Origin: Lysobacter dokdonensis DS-58
Lineage (GTDB): Bacteria > Pseudomonadota > Gammaproteobacteria > Xanthomonadales > Xanthomonadaceae
Assembly (NCBI RefSeq): GCF_000770795.1
Contig: NZ_JRKJ01000023.1
Coordinates: forward strand, 157,200-221,199
Reading direction: 5' to 3'
Length of the DNA: 64,000 nucleotides
Below the pieces are notes generated by a model. It ran no database searches. It was not told the origin of the DNA and saw nothing but the letters and a program-made list of their open reading frames with translations. This document shows, in pieces, positions 26,262 to 34,353 of this stretch; within the stretch, counting starts at the first letter, position 1, and each line of letters starts with the position of its first letter. The position numbers were made by a program, and so were the translations under genes.

Positions 26262-28592
26262 TCAGAAGCGGTAATCCACTTCGATCCCGAAGGTGCGCGG
26301 CATGATCGGCGTCGCCGACGTGTGGTGCGTCACGCCGGTGACCTGGTTGGTGACGTCGCCCATCGTCGAGTACGCACGTTCGTCGAACGCGTTCTTCATG
26401 TAACCGCGCACCGTCCAGTGCGCATTGGAGAACGACGCGTACAGGTCGAGCGCCTGGTAGCTGTCGATCACCAGGCCCGGCGTGAGTTCGGTGTCGAGGA
26501 CCGTGCCGCCGAATTCGACGACCTGGCGCTGCGTCGTCGCCGTGGTGCGGTCGTCGACGAAGCGGTAGCCGCCGCCGACGTTCATGCCCCAGTCGCCGGA
26601 GAGTGGCAGGTAGTAGTCCGCCGTCGCCGACCACGTCAGGTCCGGCACGTACGGCATGCGGTCGCCCTTCAGGCCGGTGTTGATCAGCACGTTCGCGCCG
26701 CCGCCGGCGGGCACGGTGATCAGCGGGAAATCCTCGTCGATGTTCGCGTCGTTGTACGCGGCGTTGAGGCCCAGCGTCAGCCCGTCGACGGGACGGAACA
26801 TCGCCGAGACCTCGAGGCCCTGGCTCGTCGCTTCGCCGCCGTTGACCAGGCCGCTGACGCCGTTGACCAGCGAGGCGACCTGGATGTCTTCCCAGTGGAT
26901 CTGGTAGCCGACGACGTCGAGGAACACGCGGTTGTCGGCGAAGGCCGACTTCATGCCGAGCTCGTAGCTGGTGAGCGTCGAGGAATCGACCTGGGGCGGC
27001 AGGCCGTTGACGACGATGTTCGGGCCGCCGGGCTGGTAGCCGGTGGACACCTTGCCGTACACCATCACGTCCTCCGACACCTGGAACTGCGGCGTGATGC
27101 TCCACGTCACCACGTCTTCTTCCGACGTGTTGAACTCCGTGCCGATCGGCGCGAGCAGGCCGGCGACGACGTCCTGGGTGAATTCCTGTTCGTTGCGCGC
27201 CCAGCGCACGCCGGCACCGAGCTTGAACCACTCGTTGAACTTGTACGACGCGTTGCCGAACACCGCCGTTTCCTCGTACGTGCTCGGCAGATACAGATCA
27301 CCGAGCGAGCCGACGAGCGAATTGAAGGGTTCGGGCAGCGGGCTGCCGTCGAACTGCGTCAGCGGCACGAACTGGTGGTTGTCGCCGCGCTCGTCGTCGT
27401 AGAACGCACCGACCAGCCACTCGAACGCGCCGTCGCCCTTCGAGCTGAGACGGAACTCCTGCGTGAACTGCTTCAGGCGCAGGTCGTTGGTGAGGTACGC
27501 GCTTCCGCCGGGCAGGCCGAACAGCGTGGTGTAGTCGCCGTAGGTGTAGGTCTGGTCGGTGGTGATCGAGGTGAACACGTCGCCGTAGCTGGTCGCCGAG
27601 ACGAAGTTGGCGAAACCGAAGTCGTAGTCGACGGTGAGCGCGTAGTTCTCGATGTCCTTCTTGAACACTTCGTCGACGACGACGAAGTTGGCCAGGCCGT
27701 AGATGTCGTCGTGCGTTTCGGGCTGCAGCGCGATCACCGAATTGTTCGGGCTGTCGATCTTCTGCTTCATGATGGCGAACTGCACGCTCGCCTTGTCGTT
27801 GTGCCACAGGAACGAGGCGCGGCCGCTGTTCTGCTCGGAATCGTTGATGTCCTGCTGGCCCGTCACGAGGTTGTCGACGTAACCATTGGGCTGGTTGCTG
27901 GCGAAGCTGGCGCGCAGCGCGATGCTGTCCTGCGCGAGCACCAGGTTGCCGCCGATGCGCCAGTTGAGCGACGTGCCGTCGGCGCCCTGCGTATCGCCCA
28001 CGCCCATGCCGACGCGGAATTCGTTCTGCGAGGTGTCGGGCTTCTTCATCACGTACTTGATCAGGCCGCCCATCGCGCCCGCGCCGTACAGCGTGCCCTG
28101 CGGGCCGCGCAGCACTTCGATGTTCTCGATGTCGTAGGGCAGCAGGTCGAGCGCGAACAGCGTGGCCTGCTGGTAGAGGCTGTTGGAACCGACCGGCGCT
28201 TCGTCGACATAGGTGCCGACGGTGGACCCGGGCGACAGTGCCGCGATGCCGCGCATCGACACCTGCGTCTGGCCCGGCGAACCCGAATCCTGCACCTGCA
28301 GGCCCGGCACGTAATTCGCGTAGTCGGACATCTGCGTGGCGTTGATGTTCTCGAGCTGCTGGTCGCTCAGCTTGGTCACGGCGGCGGCGACTTCGCGGAT
28401 GTTCTCGGTGCGCTTGTTCGCGGTGACGGTGACGACGTCGAGCTCCTGCGCCGTGGCTGCAGGTTGCTGGTCGGCAGGCGCGGCGTCCTGCGCCATGGCC
28501 TGGCCGGCGAAGCCGAGCGCCAGCGTGATCGCGATGGCCGACGTGAGCGTGTGGCGGCGCATCGAGGCGGCGCGCGGATGGTGCTTGTGCAT
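26262..28592 (-). CDS. TonB-dependent outer-membrane receptor
   Basis: 776 aa. Signal peptide ending AMAQD, a TonB box-like LDVVTVTANKR, a plug domain (about 55-170, with EVLRGPQGTLYGAGAMGG) and a 22-strand barrel ending in Phe (VDYRF). The sequence resembles receptors used for organic substrates more than siderophore receptors, and no ferric uptake genes are nearby. In context it probably imports peptides or D-amino-acid-containing fragments. It heads the minus-strand unit down to 21146 and lies behind the operator described at 28626-28671. Confidence 0.93.
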   Translation of the reverse strand: MHKHHPRAASMRRHTLTSAIAITLALGFAGQAMAQDAAPADQQPAATAQELDVVTVTANKRTENIREVAAAVTKLSDQQLENINATQMSDYANYVPGLQVQDSGSPGQTQVSMRGIAALSPGSTVGTYVDEAPVGSNSLYQQATLFALDLLPYDIENIEVLRGPQGTLYGAGAMGGLIKYVMKKPDTSQNEFRVGMGVGDTQGADGTSLNWRIGGNLVLAQDSIALRASFASNQPNGYVDNLVTGQQDINDSEQNSGRASFLWHNDKASVQFAIMKQKIDSPNNSVIALQPETHDDIYGLANFVVVDEVFKKDIENYALTVDYDFGFANFVSATSYGDVFTSITTDQTYTYGDYTTLFGLPGGSAYLTNDLRLKQFTQEFRLSSKGDGAFEWLVGAFYDDERGDNHQFVPLTQFDGSPLPEPFNSLVGSLGDLYLPSTYEETAVFGNASYKFNEWFKLGAGVRWARNEQEFTQDVVAGLLAPIGTEFNTSEEDVVTWSITPQFQVSEDVMVYGKVSTGYQPGGPNIVVNGLPPQVDSSTLTSYELGMKSAFADNRVFLDVVGYQIHWEDIQVASLVNGVSGLVNGGEATSQGLEVSAMFRPVDGLTLGLNAAYNDANIDEDFPLITVPAGGGANVLINTGLKGDRMPYVPDLTWSATADYYLPLSGDWGMNVGGGYRFVDDRTTATTQRQVVEFGGTVLDTELTPGLVIDSYQALDLYASFSNAHWTVRGYMKNAFDERAYSTMGDVTNQVTGVTHHTSATPIMPRTFGIEVDYRF

Positions 28593-28625
28593 TCCCTATC
28601 TCCCCAGAAGGTGTGCTATGGCCTT

Positions 28626-28671
28626 ATCAGGATGTAAGCATCCTGATCAGAAAACTGTCAACCGGATTTGG
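28626..28671 (-). promoter_or_regulatory. Promoter and operator upstream of the TonB receptor
   Basis: On the minus strand: -35 TTGACA (28661-28656), 18-base spacer containing the palindrome CTGATCAG, and -10 TTACAT (28637-28632). The region also holds a perfect inverted repeat, ATCAGGATG at 28626-28634 against CATCCTGAT at 28639-28647, which covers the -10 box. The 30 bases at 28642-28671 match the block at 33147-33176 in 25 positions. The -35 box contains the TGA stop of the upstream POT transporter gene. A repressor or activator site for the cluster regulator is inferred. Confidence 0.72.
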
Positions 28672-29983
28672 ACGTGGATCGCGACCGCTCGTCGGACCCG
28701 CGCCCATTCATTGCTTCGGCGCGCACCACCGCCGGATGGAGCAGGCGCAACAGGACGCCCGCCAAGGCGGCGACGCCCGCCATCAGGGCGAAGAACGCCG
28801 CGTGCGCCATCGCGCTCCACAACGTGCCAAGCGCCCCGGCCAGCAGATTCCCGCCGAACGACGCGAAGTACCAGGCGGCGATCGATGTCGCGGCATATCC
28901 CGCCGGCGCCAACCGCGCGAACAGGCTCAGCCCGATCGGCAGGATGAACAACTCGCCCGCGGTGAACAGGACGAAGAACGCGGCGAGCCACACCCAGTGC
29001 GCATGGCCCTGCGCGCTCGCATCGACGAGCGCGAGCAACAGGAACGCGATGGACACGCCGAACGCGCCCATTGCCATCTTCTTCGCCGGCGCGGGTTCCT
29101 GGCCGCGATTGGCTTGCTTCGTCCACATCGCCACGAGCAGCGGCGTGAGGAAGATCACGAGGAAGGGATTGAGCGATTGGAACCACGTCATCGGAATGAC
29201 GAAGCCGCCGGCGTTGCGATCCAGCCCGACGTCCGCCCACAGCGCGATCGTGTTGCCCGATTGTTCGTACGCGCCGCGGAACACCATGACGCACAGGCCC
29301 ACCGCGATGAGCGTCAGCACGCGCTGCTTCATCGACGACAGCGGCATGCGATCGGCCGGTGCAAGGTCTTTCGCCTTCGGGCGCTCCGGCGGCAACCACC
29401 TGCCACCGAGCGTGTAGATGACCAGGCCCGCCAGCATGCCGACGCCCGCGGCGCCGAAACCGTAATGCCAGCCGTACAACTCGCCCAGCGTGCCGCAGAC
29501 CAGCGGCGCGAGCAGCCCGCCGACATTGATGCCCACGTAGTAGAAGTTGTACGCCGAGCCGCGACGCGGATCGTCCTTCGCGTACAGATCGTCGATCTGG
29601 CTCGGCAGGCTCGGGAGGAACAACCCATTGCCCAGTGCGATCGCGGCCAGCGCGAAATACAAAAGCGATTCGGAGGCCATCAGGAAATGGCCGAACGACA
29701 TCACCACCGCGCCGATGATCACCGAGCGCTTCCGCCCGAGCCAGCGGTCCGACACGATGCCGCCGAGGATGGGCGTGAAGTAGAACGTCGCGATGTACGC
29801 GCCGTACACCATCGACGCGTGCTGTTGCGAGAACAGCAACTGCTTCGTCATGTAATAGACGAGCAGCGTGCGCATGCCGTAGTAGGAGAAGATCTCCCAC
29901 ATCTGCGTGAAGAACAGGATCGCAAGGCCGGGCGGCTGCTTCAGCCACCCGGCGCCCGCGCTGCGCACGGCGATCGAATTCAC
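28658..29983 (-). CDS. POT/PTR2-family proton-coupled peptide transporter
   Basis: 441 aa with about 12 to 14 transmembrane helices. The early segment FFTQMWEIFSYYGMRTLLVYYM corresponds to the E-x-x-E-R-type region of POT transporters, followed by GGIVSDRWLGRKRSV and FYYVGINVGGL, typical of the PTR2 family that imports di- and tripeptides. The GTG start overlaps the dgcA stop codon by four bases (GTGA), so the two are coupled. It likely brings small peptides into the cytoplasm for DgcA/DgcN-linked catabolism. Confidence 0.85.
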   Translation of the reverse strand: MNSIAVRSAGAGWLKQPPGLAILFFTQMWEIFSYYGMRTLLVYYMTKQLLFSQQHASMVYGAYIATFYFTPILGGIVSDRWLGRKRSVIIGAVVMSFGHFLMASESLLYFALAAIALGNGLFLPSLPSQIDDLYAKDDPRRGSAYNFYYVGINVGGLLAPLVCGTLGELYGWHYGFGAAGVGMLAGLVIYTLGGRWLPPERPKAKDLAPADRMPLSSMKQRVLTLIAVGLCVMVFRGAYEQSGNTIALWADVGLDRNAGGFVIPMTWFQSLNPFLVIFLTPLLVAMWTKQANRGQEPAPAKKMAMGAFGVSIAFLLLALVDASAQGHAHWVWLAAFFVLFTAGELFILPIGLSLFARLAPAGYAATSIAAWYFASFGGNLLAGALGTLWSAMAHAAFFALMAGVAALAGVLLRLLHPAVVRAEAMNGRGSDERSRSTSKSG

Positions 29984-30996
29984 AGCAGCACGTCCGGCGC
30001 GCCCCACACTGCCGCGGGGCAATCGACGAGGCCGTCGAAGTACACCACGCCCGGCGAGCGGTCACGCTGCAGGAAGATCGGGCCATCGAGGTCGACGATG
30101 TCGCAGAACTGGCCGAGCAGGAACGCCGGCGCCATCGCCAGGCTCGTGCCGACCATGTTGCCGACCATCACCTGCAGGCCGAGCTCGCGCGCGCGCCGGG
30201 CCATCATCAGGCCCTCGGTCAGGCCGCCGCATTTGTCCAGTTTGATGTTGCACACGTCGAACCAATGCGCGCGTTCCTCGAGTTCGACGAGCGAGAGGAT
30301 CGATTCGTCCGCGGCGATCGGCACCGTGCGATCGATGCCGTCGAGTTCGCGTTCCATGCCACGGCGGCACGGTTGTTCGAGCAACGCGACCTTCGCATCG
30401 ACCAGCGCGGGCAACAGGCGTTGCAGCGTGTTCGGCATGTAGCCCTGGTTGGCGTCGACGCCGATCCACGCATCGGGGCGCACCGCGCGCACCGCGTTCA
30501 GGCGCGCGATGTCGATCTCCACATCGCCGGTGAGCTTGAGCTTGATGGCCTTGGCGTGCGTGTAGCCCAGCGCCTTCTCCGCCATGACATCCGGATCGGC
30601 GGCGCCGACGGTGAACGTCGTCGTCAGCGGCCTGGGTTTTTCCATGCCCGCCAATTTCCACGCGGGAATGCCGGCGTTGCGCGCTTCGAGTTCCCACAGC
30701 GCGCAATCCAGTGCGTTGCGCGCGCCGCCGGGCGGCAGGATGTCGCGCAGTTCGTCGCGCGTGAGGCCCCCTTCGATGCGATCGCGCAACGATTCGAGCG
30801 TGCGGATCATGTCCGCCGGTTCGTCGCGCAGGTAGTAGACGCCCGAGGCCTCGCCGCGGCCGATGGAATGGCCCTGCTTGAGGTTGACGACGGTGACGGG
30901 CGAGGCCTCGAAGACATGCCCGGAGATGCGGAAGGGTTCGGACAGGCGCAGCAGTTCATTCCGCAGCACGAGCTCGACGCGGTCGGTCTGGATCAC
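29980..30996 (-). CDS. dgcA: DgcA-like N-acetyl-D-glutamate racemase (enolase superfamily)
   Basis: 338 aa. Enolase-superfamily residues of the dipeptide epimerase branch are present: Lys152-x-Lys154, metal ligands Asp181 (GVDANQGY), Glu207 (LLEQPCRRG) and Asp230 (AADESI), and general base Lys252 (NIKLDKCGG). In the D-glutamate pathway DgcA interconverts N-acetyl-D-Glu and N-acetyl-L-Glu; related enzymes epimerise L-Ala-D/L-Glu from murein peptides, so either activity is possible. The start is GTG with a weak ribosome site, just after a strong terminator-like hairpin. Confidence 0.82.
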   Translation of the reverse strand: MIQTDRVELVLRNELLRLSEPFRISGHVFEASPVTVVNLKQGHSIGRGEASGVYYLRDEPADMIRTLESLRDRIEGGLTRDELRDILPPGGARNALDCALWELEARNAGIPAWKLAGMEKPRPLTTTFTVGAADPDVMAEKALGYTHAKAIKLKLTGDVEIDIARLNAVRAVRPDAWIGVDANQGYMPNTLQRLLPALVDAKVALLEQPCRRGMERELDGIDRTVPIAADESILSLVELEERAHWFDVCNIKLDKCGGLTEGLMMARRARELGLQVMVGNMVGTSLAMAPAFLLGQFCDIVDLDGPIFLQRDRSPGVVYFDGLVDCPAAVWGAPDVLL

Positions 30997-31011
30997 GAAA
31001 GAAGTTCCCGG

Positions 31012-31041
31012 AAAAAGGCGCGGCGCCCGAAGGCGCCGCGC
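31012..31041 (-). terminator. Intrinsic terminator between serine hydrolase and dgcA
   Basis: On the minus strand a perfect 10-bp GC stem (31041-31032 with 31027-31018) is closed by a TTCG tetraloop and followed by one C and five Ts (31016-31012). It begins 10 bases after the serine hydrolase stop and ends about 16 bases before the dgcA start, so dgcA-POT needs read-through or a promoter inside the upstream gene. Confidence 0.85.
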
Positions 31042-31050
31042 GGGGGTCCG

Positions 31051-33072
31051 TCAGTAGTCGGCCGAGAAGCCGATGACGTGGCAAGCGAAACCGAGGAAGA
31101 GCAGCGAGCAGAACGCGGCGGCGAGCACGATGGCCCACAGCTTCGCCCACTTGCGGCGCTGGCTGGTGAGGACCTTCCACGCATTCCACAACGACACGAT
31201 GGCGCCGATCGGCAACACGATCGACACGAGCGAGCGCAACGCGACCACCGTGCCGTCCTGCGCGGGCGTCATCAGGTCGAAGTTCGACAACATCGCCACG
31301 ACCAGGCCGAGCATGCCGCCCATCGCCAGCAGCACCACGAGGCTGGCGATGCGGATGATGCGATGCGCGCGCGCATCCTGGCCGGCCAGCGCGTAACGCA
31401 TGCCGTAGTGGCGGCGCACCATCGCCGAGACCGGCCAGGCGAGCACGGTGAGCAGCAACGCGACCAGGCTGCCGAACAGCATCGTCAGGAACACCGGCGG
31501 CGTCTGCCAGAACGCGGCGCGCTGGAACACCATAATCGAGGCGTACGGTTCGGCGCTGAAGCGCGTGACCTTGCCATCGACCACGTCGGCCGCGAGGCGG
31601 TCGCCGCTGTTGGTGTCCTGCCACACGAACGGGCTGACTTCGCGCCACTTCTTCGGCGCGCCGCTGTAGGCGGCGAACATCGGGACGCTGATGGTGCCGT
31701 CTTCGTTGGCGGTGACCTTGGTCTGGCCCAGCATGTAGACCAGGTTCATGAAGTTCGAATCGGCGCGGCGGCTGCTGTTGTAGGTGCCGGCGATCAGCGC
31801 GGCGTGCTGCTTGGCAGTGGCGGCGTCGACACCCGCGGCCTGCGCCAGCGGATTCTTCGGCGGCAGGTAGCGATTGACGAACGCGGTGACCAGGCCATCG
31901 CGGATCAGGCGCGCGCTGCCTTCCTTGCCCGAGCTGTTCGTCGACACATAGATGCCGACGTTGTCGTCGAGGAACAACTGCAGGTCGCTGTGGAACCACT
32001 GCGTGTCGCCGCCGTGCGCGATGGCGCGGTGGCCGTTGGCGGTGGTTTCGTAGAAGCCCAGCATCATCTTGTTGAGCGGGCCGACCGACGTCTGGCCGGT
32101 GCCGTGCATTTCACGCGCGGTGTCGGCACGCAGGATGCGCTGGCCGTTGAACTCGCCATCCTGCAGGTGGGCGATCATGAAGTTCGCCATGTCCGTGCTG
32201 GTCGAAGCCAGGCTGCCGGCGGGCGCCAGGTTGATGTACTCGTAGGGCTTCTCCTTGCCGTCGGACGCGGAGACATAGCCCTTCGACGTCATCGCGAGCA
32301 GGTCCTTCTGGACCGGCTGGCGGAACGTGGAGTGCTTCATGTCCAGCGGCGTGAAGATGTGCCGTTCGATGTACTGGTCGAATTGCTCGCCCGACACGCG
32401 CTGCACGATGTAACCGGCGATCGCGGTGGCGTAGTTCGAATACGCCGGCGTCGTGCCCGGCGCGTAGATGCGCTCCGGGATCCAGTGCTTGAGCGTGGCG
32501 TCGAGCGGCAGGATCTCGCTCTCGTTGTTGGCGATCAGCCCACGGATCACCTCTTCCATGCCGGTCGTGTGCGTCATGATGTTGCGCAACGTGACCGGCT
32601 TGCCTTCGTACGGCGGGATCTTGAAATCGATGTACTGGTTGACGTCGGCGTCGAGGTCGACCTTGCCCTGCTCGACGAGCTGCATCACCGCCGTCCACGT
32701 GAACAGCTTGGAGATCGAACCCGGGCGGAACAGCGTCTTGTCGGCATCGACCGGCGTGCGCTTGGCCAGGTCGGCGAACCCGTACCCCTTGTTGAGCAGG
32801 ATCTTGCCGTCCTTCACCACGACGACGACGGAGCCCACCACGTCGGTCTGCTCCAGCGCGTACGGCATGAAGCCGTCGAGCCAGGCTTCGACATCGGCCT
32901 GCGTCATCCGGTCGGTCGGGCCCGGCATCGCATCGGACGGCGGGGGCGCGGCGGACGTCGCGGGCGCCTGCATGGTGGGCGGCACGTTCACCGGCGCCTG
33001 CTGCGCGGCCGCGGTGAACGCGACGCCGAGCGCCAACAAGGCGGTGAACAACGGACGTTGGATCAAACGCAT
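31051..33072 (-). CDS. Secreted/membrane-anchored PBP-like serine hydrolase with C-terminal transmembrane helices
   Basis: 673 aa. Signal peptide, a Pro-rich linker (about 25-55), then a beta-lactamase-fold domain with Ser119-x-x-Lys122 (SISK) and Tyr211-Ser-Asn213 (YSN), and a later HGGD in place of KTG. About four transmembrane helices fill the last 150 residues, so the catalytic domain should sit in the periplasm tethered to the inner membrane. A GGGGAGAGGA site six bases upstream supports the ATG at 33072. Likely a D-stereospecific peptidase or carboxypeptidase, inferred from the fold and cluster. Confidence 0.85.
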   Translation of the reverse strand: MRLIQRPLFTALLALGVAFTAAAQQAPVNVPPTMQAPATSAAPPPSDAMPGPTDRMTQADVEAWLDGFMPYALEQTDVVGSVVVVVKDGKILLNKGYGFADLAKRTPVDADKTLFRPGSISKLFTWTAVMQLVEQGKVDLDADVNQYIDFKIPPYEGKPVTLRNIMTHTTGMEEVIRGLIANNESEILPLDATLKHWIPERIYAPGTTPAYSNYATAIAGYIVQRVSGEQFDQYIERHIFTPLDMKHSTFRQPVQKDLLAMTSKGYVSASDGKEKPYEYINLAPAGSLASTSTDMANFMIAHLQDGEFNGQRILRADTAREMHGTGQTSVGPLNKMMLGFYETTANGHRAIAHGGDTQWFHSDLQLFLDDNVGIYVSTNSSGKEGSARLIRDGLVTAFVNRYLPPKNPLAQAAGVDAATAKQHAALIAGTYNSSRRADSNFMNLVYMLGQTKVTANEDGTISVPMFAAYSGAPKKWREVSPFVWQDTNSGDRLAADVVDGKVTRFSAEPYASIMVFQRAAFWQTPPVFLTMLFGSLVALLLTVLAWPVSAMVRRHYGMRYALAGQDARAHRIIRIASLVVLLAMGGMLGLVVAMLSNFDLMTPAQDGTVVALRSLVSIVLPIGAIVSLWNAWKVLTSQRRKWAKLWAIVLAAAFCSLLFLGFACHVIGFSADY

Positions 33073-33136
33073 CTTTTCCTCTCCCCAGGGGTGATCTCGA
33101 ATGGCCACCGCGCCCCCGCGATTTGGCCGTTAAGGA

Positions 33137-33176
33137 GAATAACCGTCCTGATCAGAGAATTGTCAACCTACTTTGG
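33137..33176 (-). promoter_or_regulatory. Promoter and operator upstream of the PBP-like serine hydrolase
   Basis: On the minus strand: -35 TTGACA (33166-33161), 18-base spacer containing CTGATCAG, and -10 TTATTC (33142-33137). The core TTGACAATTCTCTGATCAGG differs at only two positions from the same block upstream of the TonB receptor. It lies in the 200-base divergent interval shared with the XRE-cupin regulator gene, which is the obvious candidate binder. Confidence 0.7.
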
Positions 33177-33187
33177 TCATTTCCGCC

Positions 33188-33193
33188 TAGAAT
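33188..33193 (+). promoter_or_regulatory. Possible -10 box for the XRE-cupin regulator
   Basis: TAGAAT matches five of six positions of the sigma-70 -10 consensus and lies about 80 bases before the regulator start. No good -35 box at normal spacing is visible; TTGTCA at 33160-33165 is 22 bases away. The overlap with the divergent operator would allow autoregulation. Confidence 0.35.
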
Positions 33194-33273
33194 CCTCTCC
33201 AGTAACGTAGGTCCGCCCCCATTCACCGGGGTCGGCCCTGGGGCACGGGCCCACCACGAGCAACGGAATTCGC

Positions 33274-33921
33274 ATGACACGGCAGCACCCGACCATCGGC
33301 GCCCTCCTCCGCGGCCTGCGCACGCGCAACGACTGGACGCTCAAGGAGATGAGCCAGCGCTGCGGCATCCCGCTGTCCACGCTGTCGAAGGTCGAACACG
33401 ACCGCCTCAGCCTCACCTACGACAAGTTGCTGCAGATCAGCCAGCGGTTGAACCTGCGCATGTCGGAATTGTTCGCCGAGGAAACCGCGGCGCCGGAACC
33501 GGCGGTCACCGCGCGTCGCAGCATCGGCCGCATCGACGACGCGGTGCGCGTCACCACGCCGAACTACGACTACTTCTACCTGTGCCCCGAATTGCGCCGC
33601 AAGCGCATGATCCCGGTGCTCACGCGCGTGCGTGCCAAGAGCATCGAAGAGTTCGGCGAACTCGTGCGACACCCCGGCGAGGAATACATCCACGTCATCG
33701 AAGGCCGCGCCGAAGTGCACACCGAGTTCTACGACCCGATCGTGCTCGAGGCCGGCGAAGCGGTGTACATCGACTCGAACATGGGCCACGCGTACATCGC
33801 CGCGGAAGGCTGCGAGGAAGTCCTGTTGCTCGGCGTGTGCTCGAGCGCCGACGAGCAGATGATGGAATCGATGATGCACATGCACGACGAGATGTCGGGC
33901 AAGCTTGTCGCGGTGAAGTAA
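33274..33921 (+). CDS. XRE-family regulator with C-terminal cupin sensor domain
   Basis: 215 aa. An N-terminal helix-turn-helix (about 8-65, LRTRNDWTLKEMSQRCGIPLSTLSKVE) is joined to a cupin_2 domain (about 130-195, EEYIHVIEGRAEV and EAVYIDSNMGHAY). Such regulators sense small metabolites, often amino acid or polyamine derivatives. It is divergent from the cluster, and both copies of the shared operator lie within its reach: one in the adjacent intergenic region, one before the TonB receptor. It is therefore the likely regulator of the D-glutamate/peptide genes. Confidence 0.88.
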   Translation: MTRQHPTIGALLRGLRTRNDWTLKEMSQRCGIPLSTLSKVEHDRLSLTYDKLLQISQRLNLRMSELFAEETAAPEPAVTARRSIGRIDDAVRVTTPNYDYFYLCPELRRKRMIPVLTRVRAKSIEEFGELVRHPGEEYIHVIEGRAEVHTEFYDPIVLEAGEAVYIDSNMGHAYIAAEGCEEVLLLGVCSSADEQMMESMMHMHDEMSGKLVAVK

Positions 33922-33940
33922 GCGCTACGCCTATCGCGCG

Positions 33941-34330
33941 TCATGTCTTCGCGGTGGGATCGCCGAATTCGTCGTTCAATCCGATCGCGGCGATCACCAG
34001 TTGCTTCGCCTTCGCGGCGGTGAGTGTGTCGCCTTCGCGCAGATCGATCGTCGCCAATTCGTACTTGCCGTTGCCCTTGAGCCGCTCGTCCATTTCGCGC
34101 ATGCGTTTGCCGCGCCAGAAACCGAACAACACGCGTTCGTCTTCCGCGCGGATCAACAACACCGGGCCGTTGTGGAAGTAGACGAGGTGCCCCCACTTGA
34201 TGCGCTCTTCGAGCGCGCCCGCGGAGCGCGTGGCGTTGCGCAGGCGTTCGACGAGCGGCTTGCGCCAGCCGTCGAGTTCGGCGAGGTAGGCCTCGGGCGA
34301 TGCAGCGGGGATCGACTTCTTCATGGCCAT
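33941..34330 (-). CDS. DUF1801 domain protein
   Basis: 129 aa small soluble protein of the DUF1801 (YdhG-like) family: the segment LEERIKWGHLVYFHNGPVLLI is typical. GAGG stands seven bases before the ATG at 34330; a second in-frame ATG six bases later is less well placed. Function unknown. It converges on the XRE regulator gene with a 19-base gap and seems unrelated to the D-glutamate cluster. Confidence 0.82.
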   Translation of the reverse strand: MAMKKSIPAASPEAYLAELDGWRKPLVERLRNATRSAGALEERIKWGHLVYFHNGPVLLIRAEDERVLFGFWRGKRMREMDERLKGNGKYELATIDLREGDTLTAAKAKQLVIAAIGLNDEFGDPTAKT

Positions 34331-34353
34331 GCGGCACCTCGAAGACGGAGCGT

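Noticed and set aside
26262..28592. TonB receptor as siderophore uptake
   Set aside because: No siderophore biosynthesis, ferric reductase or Fur-like site nearby; neighbours are peptide and D-glutamate genes.
21386..33210. Long plus-strand frames opposite the amidohydrolase, hydrolases, TonB receptor and dgcA
   Set aside because: All lie opposite genes with clear catalytic residues, and their translations show only biased composition.
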